Program-made: the position numbers and the translations under genes
The notes under the pieces: model-generated
What the model saw: the letters and a program-made list of their open reading frames with translations, nothing else
What the model was told of the DNA's origin: nothing
Databases searched by the model: none
Assembly: GCA_031420365.1 (NCBI GenBank)
Contig: JANOMP010000302.1
Span: 1 to 21,420 of the forward strand
DNA: 21,420 nucleotides
Direction: 5' to 3'
Source: Leadbetterella sp031420365
GTDB lineage: Bacteria; Bacteroidota; Bacteroidia; Cytophagales; Spirosomataceae
In this document: one piece after another, positions 15,714 to 21,420 of the stretch
Numbering within the stretch: position 1 is the first letter of the stretch
Layout of the letters: each line of letters starts with the position of its first letter

Positions 15714-17354
15714 ATGAAAAAAGTAATCGTTTTATGGTTTTTGTTTTTAGGAATTGTTCATTTGAGTTTTTCTCAAAAAAACACCAAGAAAAAACCTGTA
15801 GAAGTAGTGGATAGGTTAGAACTTCTAAAAAAAGAAGTAGTCGATAAAATTGAAAATTCTCAAAAACTCACGCAAGAAATAAATGATATGCTATTTAGTT
15901 TTGGAGAATTGGGATTTCAAGAATTTGAAACTTCTAAATACTTAACTGAATTATTAGAAAAAAATGGCTTTACTGTTGAAAGAGGCATTGCTAATATCCC
16001 AACAGCATGGATAGCAAAATGGGGCAATGGAAAACCTGTAATTGCGGTTGGTTCAGATGTTGATTGCATTCCAAAGGCATCACAAAAGCCTGGTGTGGCT
16101 TATAAAGAACCCATAATAGAAGGAGCTCCTGGCCATGGCGAAGGTCACAATTCGGGACAAGCACTTAATATTACTGCTGTATTGGCTTTAAAGGAAATAA
16201 TGGAACGTGAAAAAATACCAGGTACACTTATGCTATGGCCAGGGGTTGCCGAAGAACTAGTGGGGACAAAGGCTCTTTTTGTAAGAGATGGGTATTTTAA
16301 AGATGTAGATGCGTGTATTTTTACACATGTAGGAGATAATTTGGGAGTTTCTTGGGGAGATGCAGGAAATACGGGCTTAGTTTCTGTGAAGTTCCATTTT
16401 GAGGGTGCAGCTGCTCATGCTGCAGGGGCTCCTTGGCGTGGAAGAAGTGCCTTAGATGCGGTAGAATTAATGAATGTAGGGTGGAATTTTAAACGAGAGC
16501 ATTTGGAAACCACACATAGGTCGCACTATGTAATTTCTGATGGGGGAGACCAACCCAATGTGGTACCTTCTAAAGCTACAGTGTGGTATTATTTCAGAGA
16601 ACGTACTTATCCAAGAATAAAAAATTTGTTTGAAAACGGAATAAAAATTGCAAACGGAGCTGCAATGATGACCGACACGAAGTTTACTTATGAAATACTC
16701 GGAAGTGCTTGGCCTGGGCATTTTAATAAGCCAATTGCTGCGACAGCGTATCAAAATATTAAAAAAGTGGGCTTGCCAAAATGGTCAGATGAAGATCAGC
16801 TTTTAGCCAAAGCATCCCAAATAGAATTGAAGTCGAATGAAGTAAGTGGTTTGGCAACAAAACTTGACTCTGTTTCTGAGCCTGTGTATTCGCCTTTGGT
16901 ATTACGTCAAGGTGGTTCTGACGACATAGCAGATATATCATGGTCAATGCCAACAATAGTTTTAAGATATCCTTCTAATATGCCAGGAATGCCTGGGCAT
17001 CATTGGGCAAATGCTATAACTATGGCAACGCCAATTGCACATAAAGGATGTACTGCAGGTGCCAAAGTAGAAGCCATGACGATTTTAGATTTATTATTGA
17101 AGCCAGAAATATTAAAAGAGTCGTGGGAATATTATAATACTGTACAAACTAAAGAATTAAAATATACGCCATTAATTTCTAAAGACGATAGACCTGCAAT
17201 AAAATTGAATAAAGAAATTATGGATACGTTTCGACCAGAAATGAAGAAGTTTTATTATGATCCAGCTAAGTTTCCTACTTATTTAGAGCAACTGGGTATA
17301 AAATATCCTACTGTTAGACAGGATCAATTGGATGCTTTGAAAGCAAAAAAGTAA
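15714..17354 (+). CDS. Exported M20-family amidohydrolase, AbgB-like
   Basis: Predicted metal-dependent amidohydrolase of 546 residues. It has a signal peptide (1-20, ending SFS before Gln21) and so acts outside the cytoplasm. The M20 metal-binding residues are present in order: Asp115 in VGSDVDCIP, the HGEGHNSG motif (141-148) with His141 and His145, the glutamate pair 180-181 in GVAEELVGTKA, His205 in THVGDN, and a late histidine in PGHHWA (427-432). The dimerisation domain begins around 222-320 with FEGAAAHAAGAPWRGRSALD, characteristic of the aminobenzoyl-glutamate hydrolase (AbgB) branch. The natural substrate could be an N-acyl amino acid or a peptide-like amide. Its stop codon is immediately followed by the stop codon of the convergent next gene. 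Confidence 0.87.
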   Translation: MKKVIVLWFLFLGIVHLSFSQKNTKKKPVEVVDRLELLKKEVVDKIENSQKLTQEINDMLFSFGELGFQEFETSKYLTELLEKNGFTVERGIANIPTAWIAKWGNGKPVIAVGSDVDCIPKASQKPGVAYKEPIIEGAPGHGEGHNSGQALNITAVLALKEIMEREKIPGTLMLWPGVAEELVGTKALFVRDGYFKDVDACIFTHVGDNLGVSWGDAGNTGLVSVKFHFEGAAAHAAGAPWRGRSALDAVELMNVGWNFKREHLETTHRSHYVISDGGDQPNVVPSKATVWYYFRERTYPRIKNLFENGIKIANGAAMMTDTKFTYEILGSAWPGHFNKPIAATAYQNIKKVGLPKWSDEDQLLAKASQIELKSNEVSGLATKLDSVSEPVYSPLVLRQGGSDDIADISWSMPTIVLRYPSNMPGMPGHHWANAITMATPIAHKGCTAGAKVEAMTILDLLLKPEILKESWEYYNTVQTKELKYTPLISKDDRPAIKLNKEIMDTFRPEMKKFYYDPAKFPTYLEQLGIKYPTVRQDQLDALKAKK

Positions 17355-18086
17355 TTATTTGCGTTTAAATGATTTAAATAAGCTCCATATTTTCATCATA
17401 ATTACACCGAAAACCGCTTCCTGGAATATCTTGGTTGACATTTTCGACTGTCCAAGGGTTCGGTCTGTAAAAATTATGGGAATTTCTTTTATTCTAAATT
17501 TATATAAGTAAGCGTTGAATTTCATTTCGATTTGAAAAGCGTAGCCTACAAATCTTATTTGGTCAAGTGGAATAGTGCTTAAAACCTCTTTAGAATAGCA
17601 AATGAAACCTCCAGTTGGATCCATAATGGGCATTCCTGTTAAAAAACGAACATAAATACCCGCAGCATAGGACATTAATACTCGGCCAATTGGCCAGTTT
17701 ACTACATTAACACCATTGATATATCTTGAGCCAATAGCTACATCATTTCCTTCTTGGCTACATACAATATAAAGTTTTTCTAAATCTAAAGGATTATGAG
17801 AAAAGTCGGCATCCATTTCATAAATCAAGTCATAATCCCTTGACAATGCCCATTTAAAACCATGAATATAGGCTGTCCCTAAGCCCATTTTGCCTTTTCT
17901 TTCTTCTAAGAATAAACGATTAATGAAAAAAAATTGAAGCTCTTTTACTTTATTACCTGTTTCGTCTGGTGACCCATCATCTACAATCAATACATCGAAA
18001 ACCACAGTAAGGCTAAATACTTTACGTATTATTGCTTCGATGTTTTCGATTTCATTATAGGTTGGTATTATTACCAGATTTTTCAT
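17355..18086 (-). CDS. Polyprenol-phosphate mannosyltransferase (DPM1-like GT2)
   Basis: Family 2 glycosyltransferase that probably moves a sugar (mannose in the best-known members) from a nucleotide donor to polyprenyl phosphate on the inner membrane face, giving a lipid-linked donor for glycosylation at the envelope. The 243-residue product has the single catalytic domain without the C-terminal GtrA-like membrane part. Visible motifs are IPTYNEIENI (7-16), IVDDGSPDET (about 34-43), EMDADFSHNP with the DxD-like metal site, DPTGGFICYSKEVL, and RTLGQSKMS near the end. The start ATG at 18086 lies inside the upstream DUF4296 gene (32 bases of overlap), a pairing I know from other Bacteroidota. 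Sugar specificity is inferred from the family. Confidence 0.88.
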   Translation of the reverse strand: MKNLVIIPTYNEIENIEAIIRKVFSLTVVFDVLIVDDGSPDETGNKVKELQFFFINRLFLEERKGKMGLGTAYIHGFKWALSRDYDLIYEMDADFSHNPLDLEKLYIVCSQEGNDVAIGSRYINGVNVVNWPIGRVLMSYAAGIYVRFLTGMPIMDPTGGFICYSKEVLSTIPLDQIRFVGYAFQIEMKFNAYLYKFRIKEIPIIFTDRTLGQSKMSTKIFQEAVFGVIMMKIWSLFKSFKRK

Positions 18087-18438
18087 TATTTGGTTTATTT
18101 AATGAATCTTTTTCAGCCGTCAATAATTTCTCAGCAAGCCCATATATTTTTAATAAGTCGCTTTTGTTTTTGGCATAATAATCGAAACTTTTTACAAAAC
18201 TTAAGGAGTCTGTTTTATATTTTTTGAGAATGGTTGTTTCTAAATACTTAAATACGACCCGTGATGAATCTACTCCATTAAAATTCATCCTGTTAACTTT
18301 TGCCTCAGCATTTTGCAATTGTGAAATTAAAATAGCCATTGTTTTTGTATCTAGAATTTCACCTTTTCTTTTTTCTTGTTTACAAGAAATAAAGGTAAAT
18401 AAATAAATAAATACTATTTTTATGAAAGATTTAATCAA
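18055..18438 (-). CDS. DUF4296 lipoprotein
   Basis: A 127-residue small lipoprotein. The N-terminus is a lipoprotein signal with lipobox FISC and lipidated Cys19, so it is anchored in an envelope membrane. The rest is a short charged helical domain (about 30-115), with DTKTMAILISQLQNAEAKV and a repeated YYAKNKSDLLKIYG-type pattern that fits DUF4296, a Bacteroidota family of unknown function. The start is a TTG at 18436-18438. No ATG or GTG lies between the upstream stop codon and the lipobox, so the non-ATG start is required to keep the signal peptide. It overlaps the glycosyltransferase gene downstream by 32 bases, so translational coupling is likely. The last residues are low-complexity and Asn-rich. 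Confidence 0.78.
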   Translation of the reverse strand: MIKSFIKIVFIYLFTFISCKQEKRKGEILDTKTMAILISQLQNAEAKVNRMNFNGVDSSRVVFKYLETTILKKYKTDSLSFVKSFDYYAKNKSDLLKIYGLAEKLLTAEKDSLNKPNNEKSGNNTNL

Positions 18439-18464
18439 AATATTGTTTTCGAAATTTTCAAAGA

Positions 18465-18472
18465 CAAAAATA
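18465..18472 (-). promoter_or_regulatory. Candidate -7 box for the DUF4296 operon
   Basis: On the minus strand this reads TATTTTTG, an exact fit to TAnnTTTG, about 27 bases ahead of the TTG start. No TTTG -33 element was seen at the right distance, so support is partial. Confidence 0.35.
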
Positions 18473-18526
18473 AGTTAAATTATTACTTTAGTGGCAGAGT
18501 CTGTCATAAAATTAGTTAAATATTAA

Positions 18527-19387
18527 GTGAAAGATATTATTTCAAAATTAAATAAATACGAAATAAAAATCCGAAAAGCCGTCAATTCTCATAGGCATGG
18601 CAATTTTAATTCGGTGTTTAAAGGTATTGGTTTAGAATTTAGTGATTTAAGGACGTATCAATATGGCGACGACGTAAGAACGATAGATTGGATTACCACT
18701 GCAAAGGGTCATGGGGCTTATGTAAAGATTTTTAAAGAAGAAAAAGAGCAAACTGTTTTTTTTATGGTAGACGTAAGTGGCTCTCAGGATGTTGGAAAAG
18801 AAGGAATATTAAAAATTGATACAGCCAAAGAAATATGCGGGGTATTAGTTTTGGCTGCAATAAAAGAGGCTAGCCAAGTTGGTTTGTATTGTTTTTCAGA
18901 TGAAAAAGAATTGTATTTGAAGCCAGAATCTGGGATGAGGCAGGCCTACGCAATCATTTCTAAAATGTACAGACTCGAAAATAAATCACTAAAAACAAAT
19001 TTGTCGGAAGCTATTGCTTTTTGTTTAAATATAATAAAAAGAAAAAGTGTAATTATCTTGATATCAGATTTTATAGATCAAAATTATGAACACAATTTAA
19101 AAGCTTTAGCCAGAAAACATGATTTGGTGGTACTTCATATTTTTGATAAAAGAGAAGTAAGCCTACCAAGTTTAGGTATAGTACCAATTTTTGACAAAGA
19201 AGCAATGAAAACAGTATGGATAAACACAAGTTCGAGTTTTTTTAAGAGGGAAATGAAAGATGTGTTTGAGGATAATAAATCAAGATTGGAAAAACTATGT
19301 AAGCAAAACAAGGCCACTTATTTGGCAATTGAATCTGGCTCTGATTATGTAAGTAGTCTCATACAATTATTTAGAATTAGAAAATGA
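18527..19387 (+). CDS. DUF58 domain protein of the MoxR/Bat type
   Basis: A 286-residue soluble protein with the DUF58 hallmark, GLEFSDLRTYQYGDDVRTIDW (35-55) followed by TAKGHGAYVKIFKEE, leading into a von Willebrand A-like fold. The metal-binding DxSxS motif is present as DVSGS (82-86). In other bacteria DUF58 proteins work with a MoxR AAA ATPase and vWA membrane proteins in envelope stress or protein-maturation roles. No MoxR gene precedes it here; the upstream gene is a divergent lipoprotein. The start is GTG at 18527, since no in-frame ATG lies before the conserved region. The stop codon overlaps the next gene's ATG (ATGA at 19384-19387), which indicates translational coupling. Confidence 0.87.
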   Translation: MKDIISKLNKYEIKIRKAVNSHRHGNFNSVFKGIGLEFSDLRTYQYGDDVRTIDWITTAKGHGAYVKIFKEEKEQTVFFMVDVSGSQDVGKEGILKIDTAKEICGVLVLAAIKEASQVGLYCFSDEKELYLKPESGMRQAYAIISKMYRLENKSLKTNLSEAIAFCLNIIKRKSVIILISDFIDQNYEHNLKALARKHDLVVLHIFDKREVSLPSLGIVPIFDKEAMKTVWINTSSSFFKREMKDVFEDNKSRLEKLCKQNKATYLAIESGSDYVSSLIQLFRIRK

Positions 19388-20253
19388 GAATCCTATTTTT
19401 AGTTTTAATATTTAGTGCTATTAGTGCTAATGGGCAAAAACCAAGAGGGTTATTTTTGGAAGATAGTGTTTTGGTAGGATATCCCATAAATTTCGCTTTA
19501 ATTTTTGAACATAATAATGCCTCAGATCTAGTTTTTCCAGACTCAAATTATAATTTCAAGCCATTTAAATTAATAAAAACGGAGTATTTCCCAACTAAAA
19601 CCAAAGGTAAATTAAGTGTGGATAGTGTAATTTACACATTATTGACATTCGAAATAGATAGCGTTTTGACAATTAGTTTACCAGTAATTTCTTTAAATTC
19701 AAAAAAGAAGTTTTATAGTACTCCAAGTGTGGTTTATTTAAAAAAAATGGTCTCTAAAAAGGATTTTATTAGTCCCAAAGTAAAACCCTCAACCGCTTTT
19801 TATTCAGTACCCTTAGACTTTAATTCCCCTAAGCTATTCTATTATTTAATTTTATTTTTATTTAGCTCTTTCGTTTTGTTTTTGGTCTTCGGGAAAACAA
19901 TTATGAATCAATTTAAAATAATGATGTTTTATAGAAAACATAAGGAATTTGTTGCACAATTTAAGAAAACTGCTAAAAGTTCTAGAGACGAAAAAAGTAT
20001 AGTTAAAGGATTAATATTATGGAAAAATCATTTAGAATTCCTTCAAAATATTCCATTTTCTACAATGACCACTAAAGAAATCATTTTAAATAAACCTATT
20101 GAAAGACTCGCCGATGCTTTGAAAGAATTTGATATTGCCATATATGGAGGAGTCGTTTCTAAACAAATGTCTTTCGCTTTTAATATTCTTTTTGAAGTTG
20201 CTTCAGATATTTATAAATCAGAATTTAAAATATTCAAAGCTAATTTGAAATAG
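19384..20253 (+). CDS. Signal-anchored membrane protein coupled to DUF58
   Basis: A 289-residue protein with a signal peptide (about 1-18, ending SANG before Gln), an exported domain of about 130 residues rich in beta-strand-like segments, one strong membrane helix (about 151-170, YYLILFLFSSFVLFLVFG), and a cytoplasmic tail of about 115 residues that is basic and helical. In layout it matches the single-pass BatD-like or DUF4381-like proteins that follow DUF58 genes in Bacteroidota Bat loci. I recognise no catalytic motif. Its ATG overlaps the DUF58 stop codon, so the two proteins probably act together, one cytoplasmic and one bridging the membrane. The assignment rests on context and topology more than on sequence identity. 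Confidence 0.7.
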   Translation: MRILFLVLIFSAISANGQKPRGLFLEDSVLVGYPINFALIFEHNNASDLVFPDSNYNFKPFKLIKTEYFPTKTKGKLSVDSVIYTLLTFEIDSVLTISLPVISLNSKKKFYSTPSVVYLKKMVSKKDFISPKVKPSTAFYSVPLDFNSPKLFYYLILFLFSSFVLFLVFGKTIMNQFKIMMFYRKHKEFVAQFKKTAKSSRDEKSIVKGLILWKNHLEFLQNIPFSTMTTKEIILNKPIERLADALKEFDIAIYGGVVSKQMSFAFNILFEVASDIYKSEFKIFKANLK

Positions 20254-20459
20254 AGTATAATAATTTTATTTCTTAATTTAAATATCTTGCCAATATCCCA
20301 ATAATTTAGATTTTTTTTTATTCGTAATTTTAACTACAATTTGGAATAAAAAAATTTGAAGACTAGTTTTTTTGTTCGCTTTTATTGTCAGATAAGGCTT
20401 TGGTAAAGGCACTTTTTTAATTAAACTAAAAACCTCATCGATTTTACCCTTATGATTGG

Positions 20460-20467
20460 TAATTTTG
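20460..20467 (+). promoter_or_regulatory. Candidate -7 box ahead of the acyltransferase
   Basis: TAATTTTG fits TAnnTTTG exactly, 21 bases before the ATG at 20489. There is no clear TTTG at the right -33 distance. If real, it means the open frame upstream of 20489 (starting TTG at 20456) is not translated, which supports the ATG start. Confidence 0.35.
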
Positions 20468-20488
20468 CTGTTCAAATTAATTAGATTT

Positions 20489-21127
20489 ATGAATAACCCA
20501 GTTGTAATTTTTGGCGCCAACATACATGGACGTATTGCTTTAGATAGTTTTACTAGTAATGAAGTTCTGATTTATGGATTTTTAGATGATAATGAAAAAT
20601 TACACAATACTGAAATTTCTGAAGTCTTAATTTTAGGTAATCCTTCTGATGATGATTTTTTGAAAATAATTGGCAATAAAACAGAGGCTTTTGTAGCAAT
20701 TGAAAATAGAATACAAAAAGAGAAAATAGTAAAAATGCTTTTGGAAAGAAGGAAAATCCAACCTGTTAATGCGATCCATCAAAAAGCGGTAGTTTCTGAG
20801 GATGCTGAAATAGGAAACGGAATTCTTATAGCTGCAGGTGCGGCTGTAAATAACGGTGCTAAAATCGGCAATTATGCTGTTTTACATGCAAATTCTGTAA
20901 TAGACGTGCTTGCTGAAATAGGTGAATATGTAGAAATTGGAGCTGGTGCAATTATCAATTCGGAGGTGAAAATAGATAAAGGAGCGTTCATTGGTAGTGG
21001 TGCTATTTTGGTTTCTGGAGTGACAATAGGTGAAAATGCAAGAGTAGGTGCGGGCTCAGTTGTGATAGCAAATGTTAAAGAGAATTCTACAGTTTTTGGA
21101 AATCCTGCCCAGGAAATTAAAAAGTAA
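20489..21127 (+). CDS. NeuD/PglD-type sugar O- or N-acyltransferase
   Basis: Predicted cytoplasmic acyltransferase of 212 residues that would transfer an acetyl or similar group to a nucleotide-linked or free sugar for surface polysaccharide or glycan synthesis. The N-terminal domain (about 1-80) is the Rossmann-like substrate-binding domain of this family, with VVIFGANIHGRIALD and GFLDDNEKLH. The C-terminal part (about 95-205) is a left-handed beta-helix of hexapeptide repeats: EIGNGILIAAGAAVNNGAKIG, then AEIGEYVEIGAGAIINS, then GENARVGAGSVVIANV. It ends with the FGNPAQEIKK tail typical of the fold. The frame is open from a TTG at 20456, but those 11 residues are hydrophobic filler, so the ATG at 20489 is chosen. 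No other sugar-pathway genes adjoin it, apart from the glycosyltransferase 2.4 kb away. Confidence 0.87.
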   Translation: MNNPVVIFGANIHGRIALDSFTSNEVLIYGFLDDNEKLHNTEISEVLILGNPSDDDFLKIIGNKTEAFVAIENRIQKEKIVKMLLERRKIQPVNAIHQKAVVSEDAEIGNGILIAAGAAVNNGAKIGNYAVLHANSVIDVLAEIGEYVEIGAGAIINSEVKIDKGAFIGSGAILVSGVTIGENARVGAGSVVIANVKENSTVFGNPAQEIKK

Positions 21128-21271
21128 AAAGGTTTTTGCTGAGAGTTTAACTACTTAGGAAACAGTAATTGTAAGTTATTTTGAATAGGAAATACTGGCT
21201 TAACCCCCAATAATCTGGACAGATTTAATAAAAAAGTATTATCCACTAAAATCCGCAAATAATCAAAAAAT

Positions 21272-21302
21272 AATGCCCGAATACCATTGATATTCAGGCA
21301 TT
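21272..21302. promoter_or_regulatory. Leader hairpin before the transposase start
   Basis: AATGCCCGAATACCA and TGATATTCAGGCATT are inverted copies with 13 of 15 matches around one base. The two mismatches would be G-U pairs in RNA from the minus strand, so the fold is strongest in an antisense transcript. It sits 13 bases before the transposase ATG and could limit translation or read-in. Confidence 0.4.
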
Positions 21303-21315
21303 TATAGCTATATTT

Positions 21316-21420
21316 ATGTTGTCAAACATCACCCAAATGGGTGTAAAATATCGCTACGTGAAAATACAAAATAGTTCTGACTCCATCAATGCCTTCGGCG
21401 GATTAAATTTCGTTTCTCAA
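21316..21420 (+). CDS. IS1380-family transposase, N-terminal fragment
   Basis: Only the first 35 codons are in the window, from ATG at 21316, and the frame is still open at the edge. The residues YVKIQNSSDSINAFGGLNFV resemble the N-terminus of Bacteroidota IS1380-type DDE transposases, where a Ser-Ile-x-x-Phe-Gly-Gly motif opens the protein. The catalytic residues would lie beyond the edge, so it cannot be judged whether the element is intact. An internal ATG eight codons in is an alternative start. Confidence 0.6.
   Translation, partial: MLSNITQMGVKYRYVKIQNSSDSINAFGGLNFVSQ

Larger units (their letters stand above)
21204..21420 (+). mobile_element. 5' end of an IS1380-like insertion sequence
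   Basis: The window ends inside a frame whose first residues look like an IS1380-family transposase. The left boundary is proposed at 21204, where CCCCCAATAATCTGGACAG begins directly after TTAA (21200-21203), a plausible duplicated target. The second terminal repeat and the second target copy lie outside the window, so the boundary is inferred. Confidence 0.5.

Noticed and set aside
20278..20523. Minus-strand open frame of 81 codons between the membrane protein and the acyltransferase
   Set aside because: It overlaps the well-supported acyltransferase start, is dominated by Lys, Asn, Ile and Leu as expected of translated AT-rich spacer, and has no recognisable motif.

Overview
The window looks like a chromosomal segment from a member of the Bacteroidota, probably Cytophagia-like. 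The reasons are AT-rich DNA, TAnnTTTG-type -7 promoter boxes, exported proteins with short Bacteroidota-style signal peptides ending SYA-Q or SFS-Q, and several families typical of this phylum: a DUF4296 lipoprotein beside a polyprenol-phosphate sugar transferase, a DUF58/Bat pair, and two small conserved proteins whose homologues carry misleading database names. The genus cannot be read from the sequence. No rRNA, tRNA, CRISPR array or prophage was seen.

Layout. Positions 1-273 are non-coding and hold a large inverted repeat. Positions 274-5512 (minus strand, in transcription order nuoK, nuoL, nuoM, nuoN) encode the membrane proton-pumping arm of respiratory complex I. nuoA-J are not upstream of nuoK. 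Instead, an ExoX-like DEDDh exonuclease lies there on the same strand (5589-6401). Next come a monoamine-oxidase-like flavoprotein (6557-7888, minus) and a small conserved protein with a TTG start (8003-8497, plus) that ends in a terminator hairpin. A gene-poor stretch (8498-9065) carries an anomalous GC-rich island, then a perfect palindrome sitting on the promoter of an acyl-CoA dehydrogenase (9066-10229). An AraC-family regulator follows (10526-11452).

Positions 11646-15546 (minus) run as a secreted M14 zinc carboxypeptidase, nadC (NAD biosynthesis) and a small conserved protein. The M14 gene is divergent from a secreted M20 amidohydrolase (15714-17354), so two exported peptidase-type enzymes share one 167-bp intergenic region. 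The M20 stop codon directly abuts that of a convergent polyprenol-phosphate mannosyltransferase-like gene, which overlaps its upstream DUF4296 lipoprotein gene. Positions 18527-20253 are a DUF58 protein and a membrane protein with overlapping start and stop codons. This looks like part of a Bat/MoxR locus without MoxR or the BatA/B genes beside it. A NeuD/PglD-type hexapeptide acyltransferase follows (20489-21127). The window ends inside what looks like the 5' end of an IS1380-family insertion sequence.

Most of the window is housekeeping metabolism, respiration and envelope function. I did not find a convincing new multigene system. The most worthwhile leads are non-coding: the GC-rich island, the palindrome on the acyl-CoA dehydrogenase promoter, the terminal inverted repeat at the left edge and the IS boundary. 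Two gene-order observations also merit checking: the split nuo locus and the partial Bat locus.
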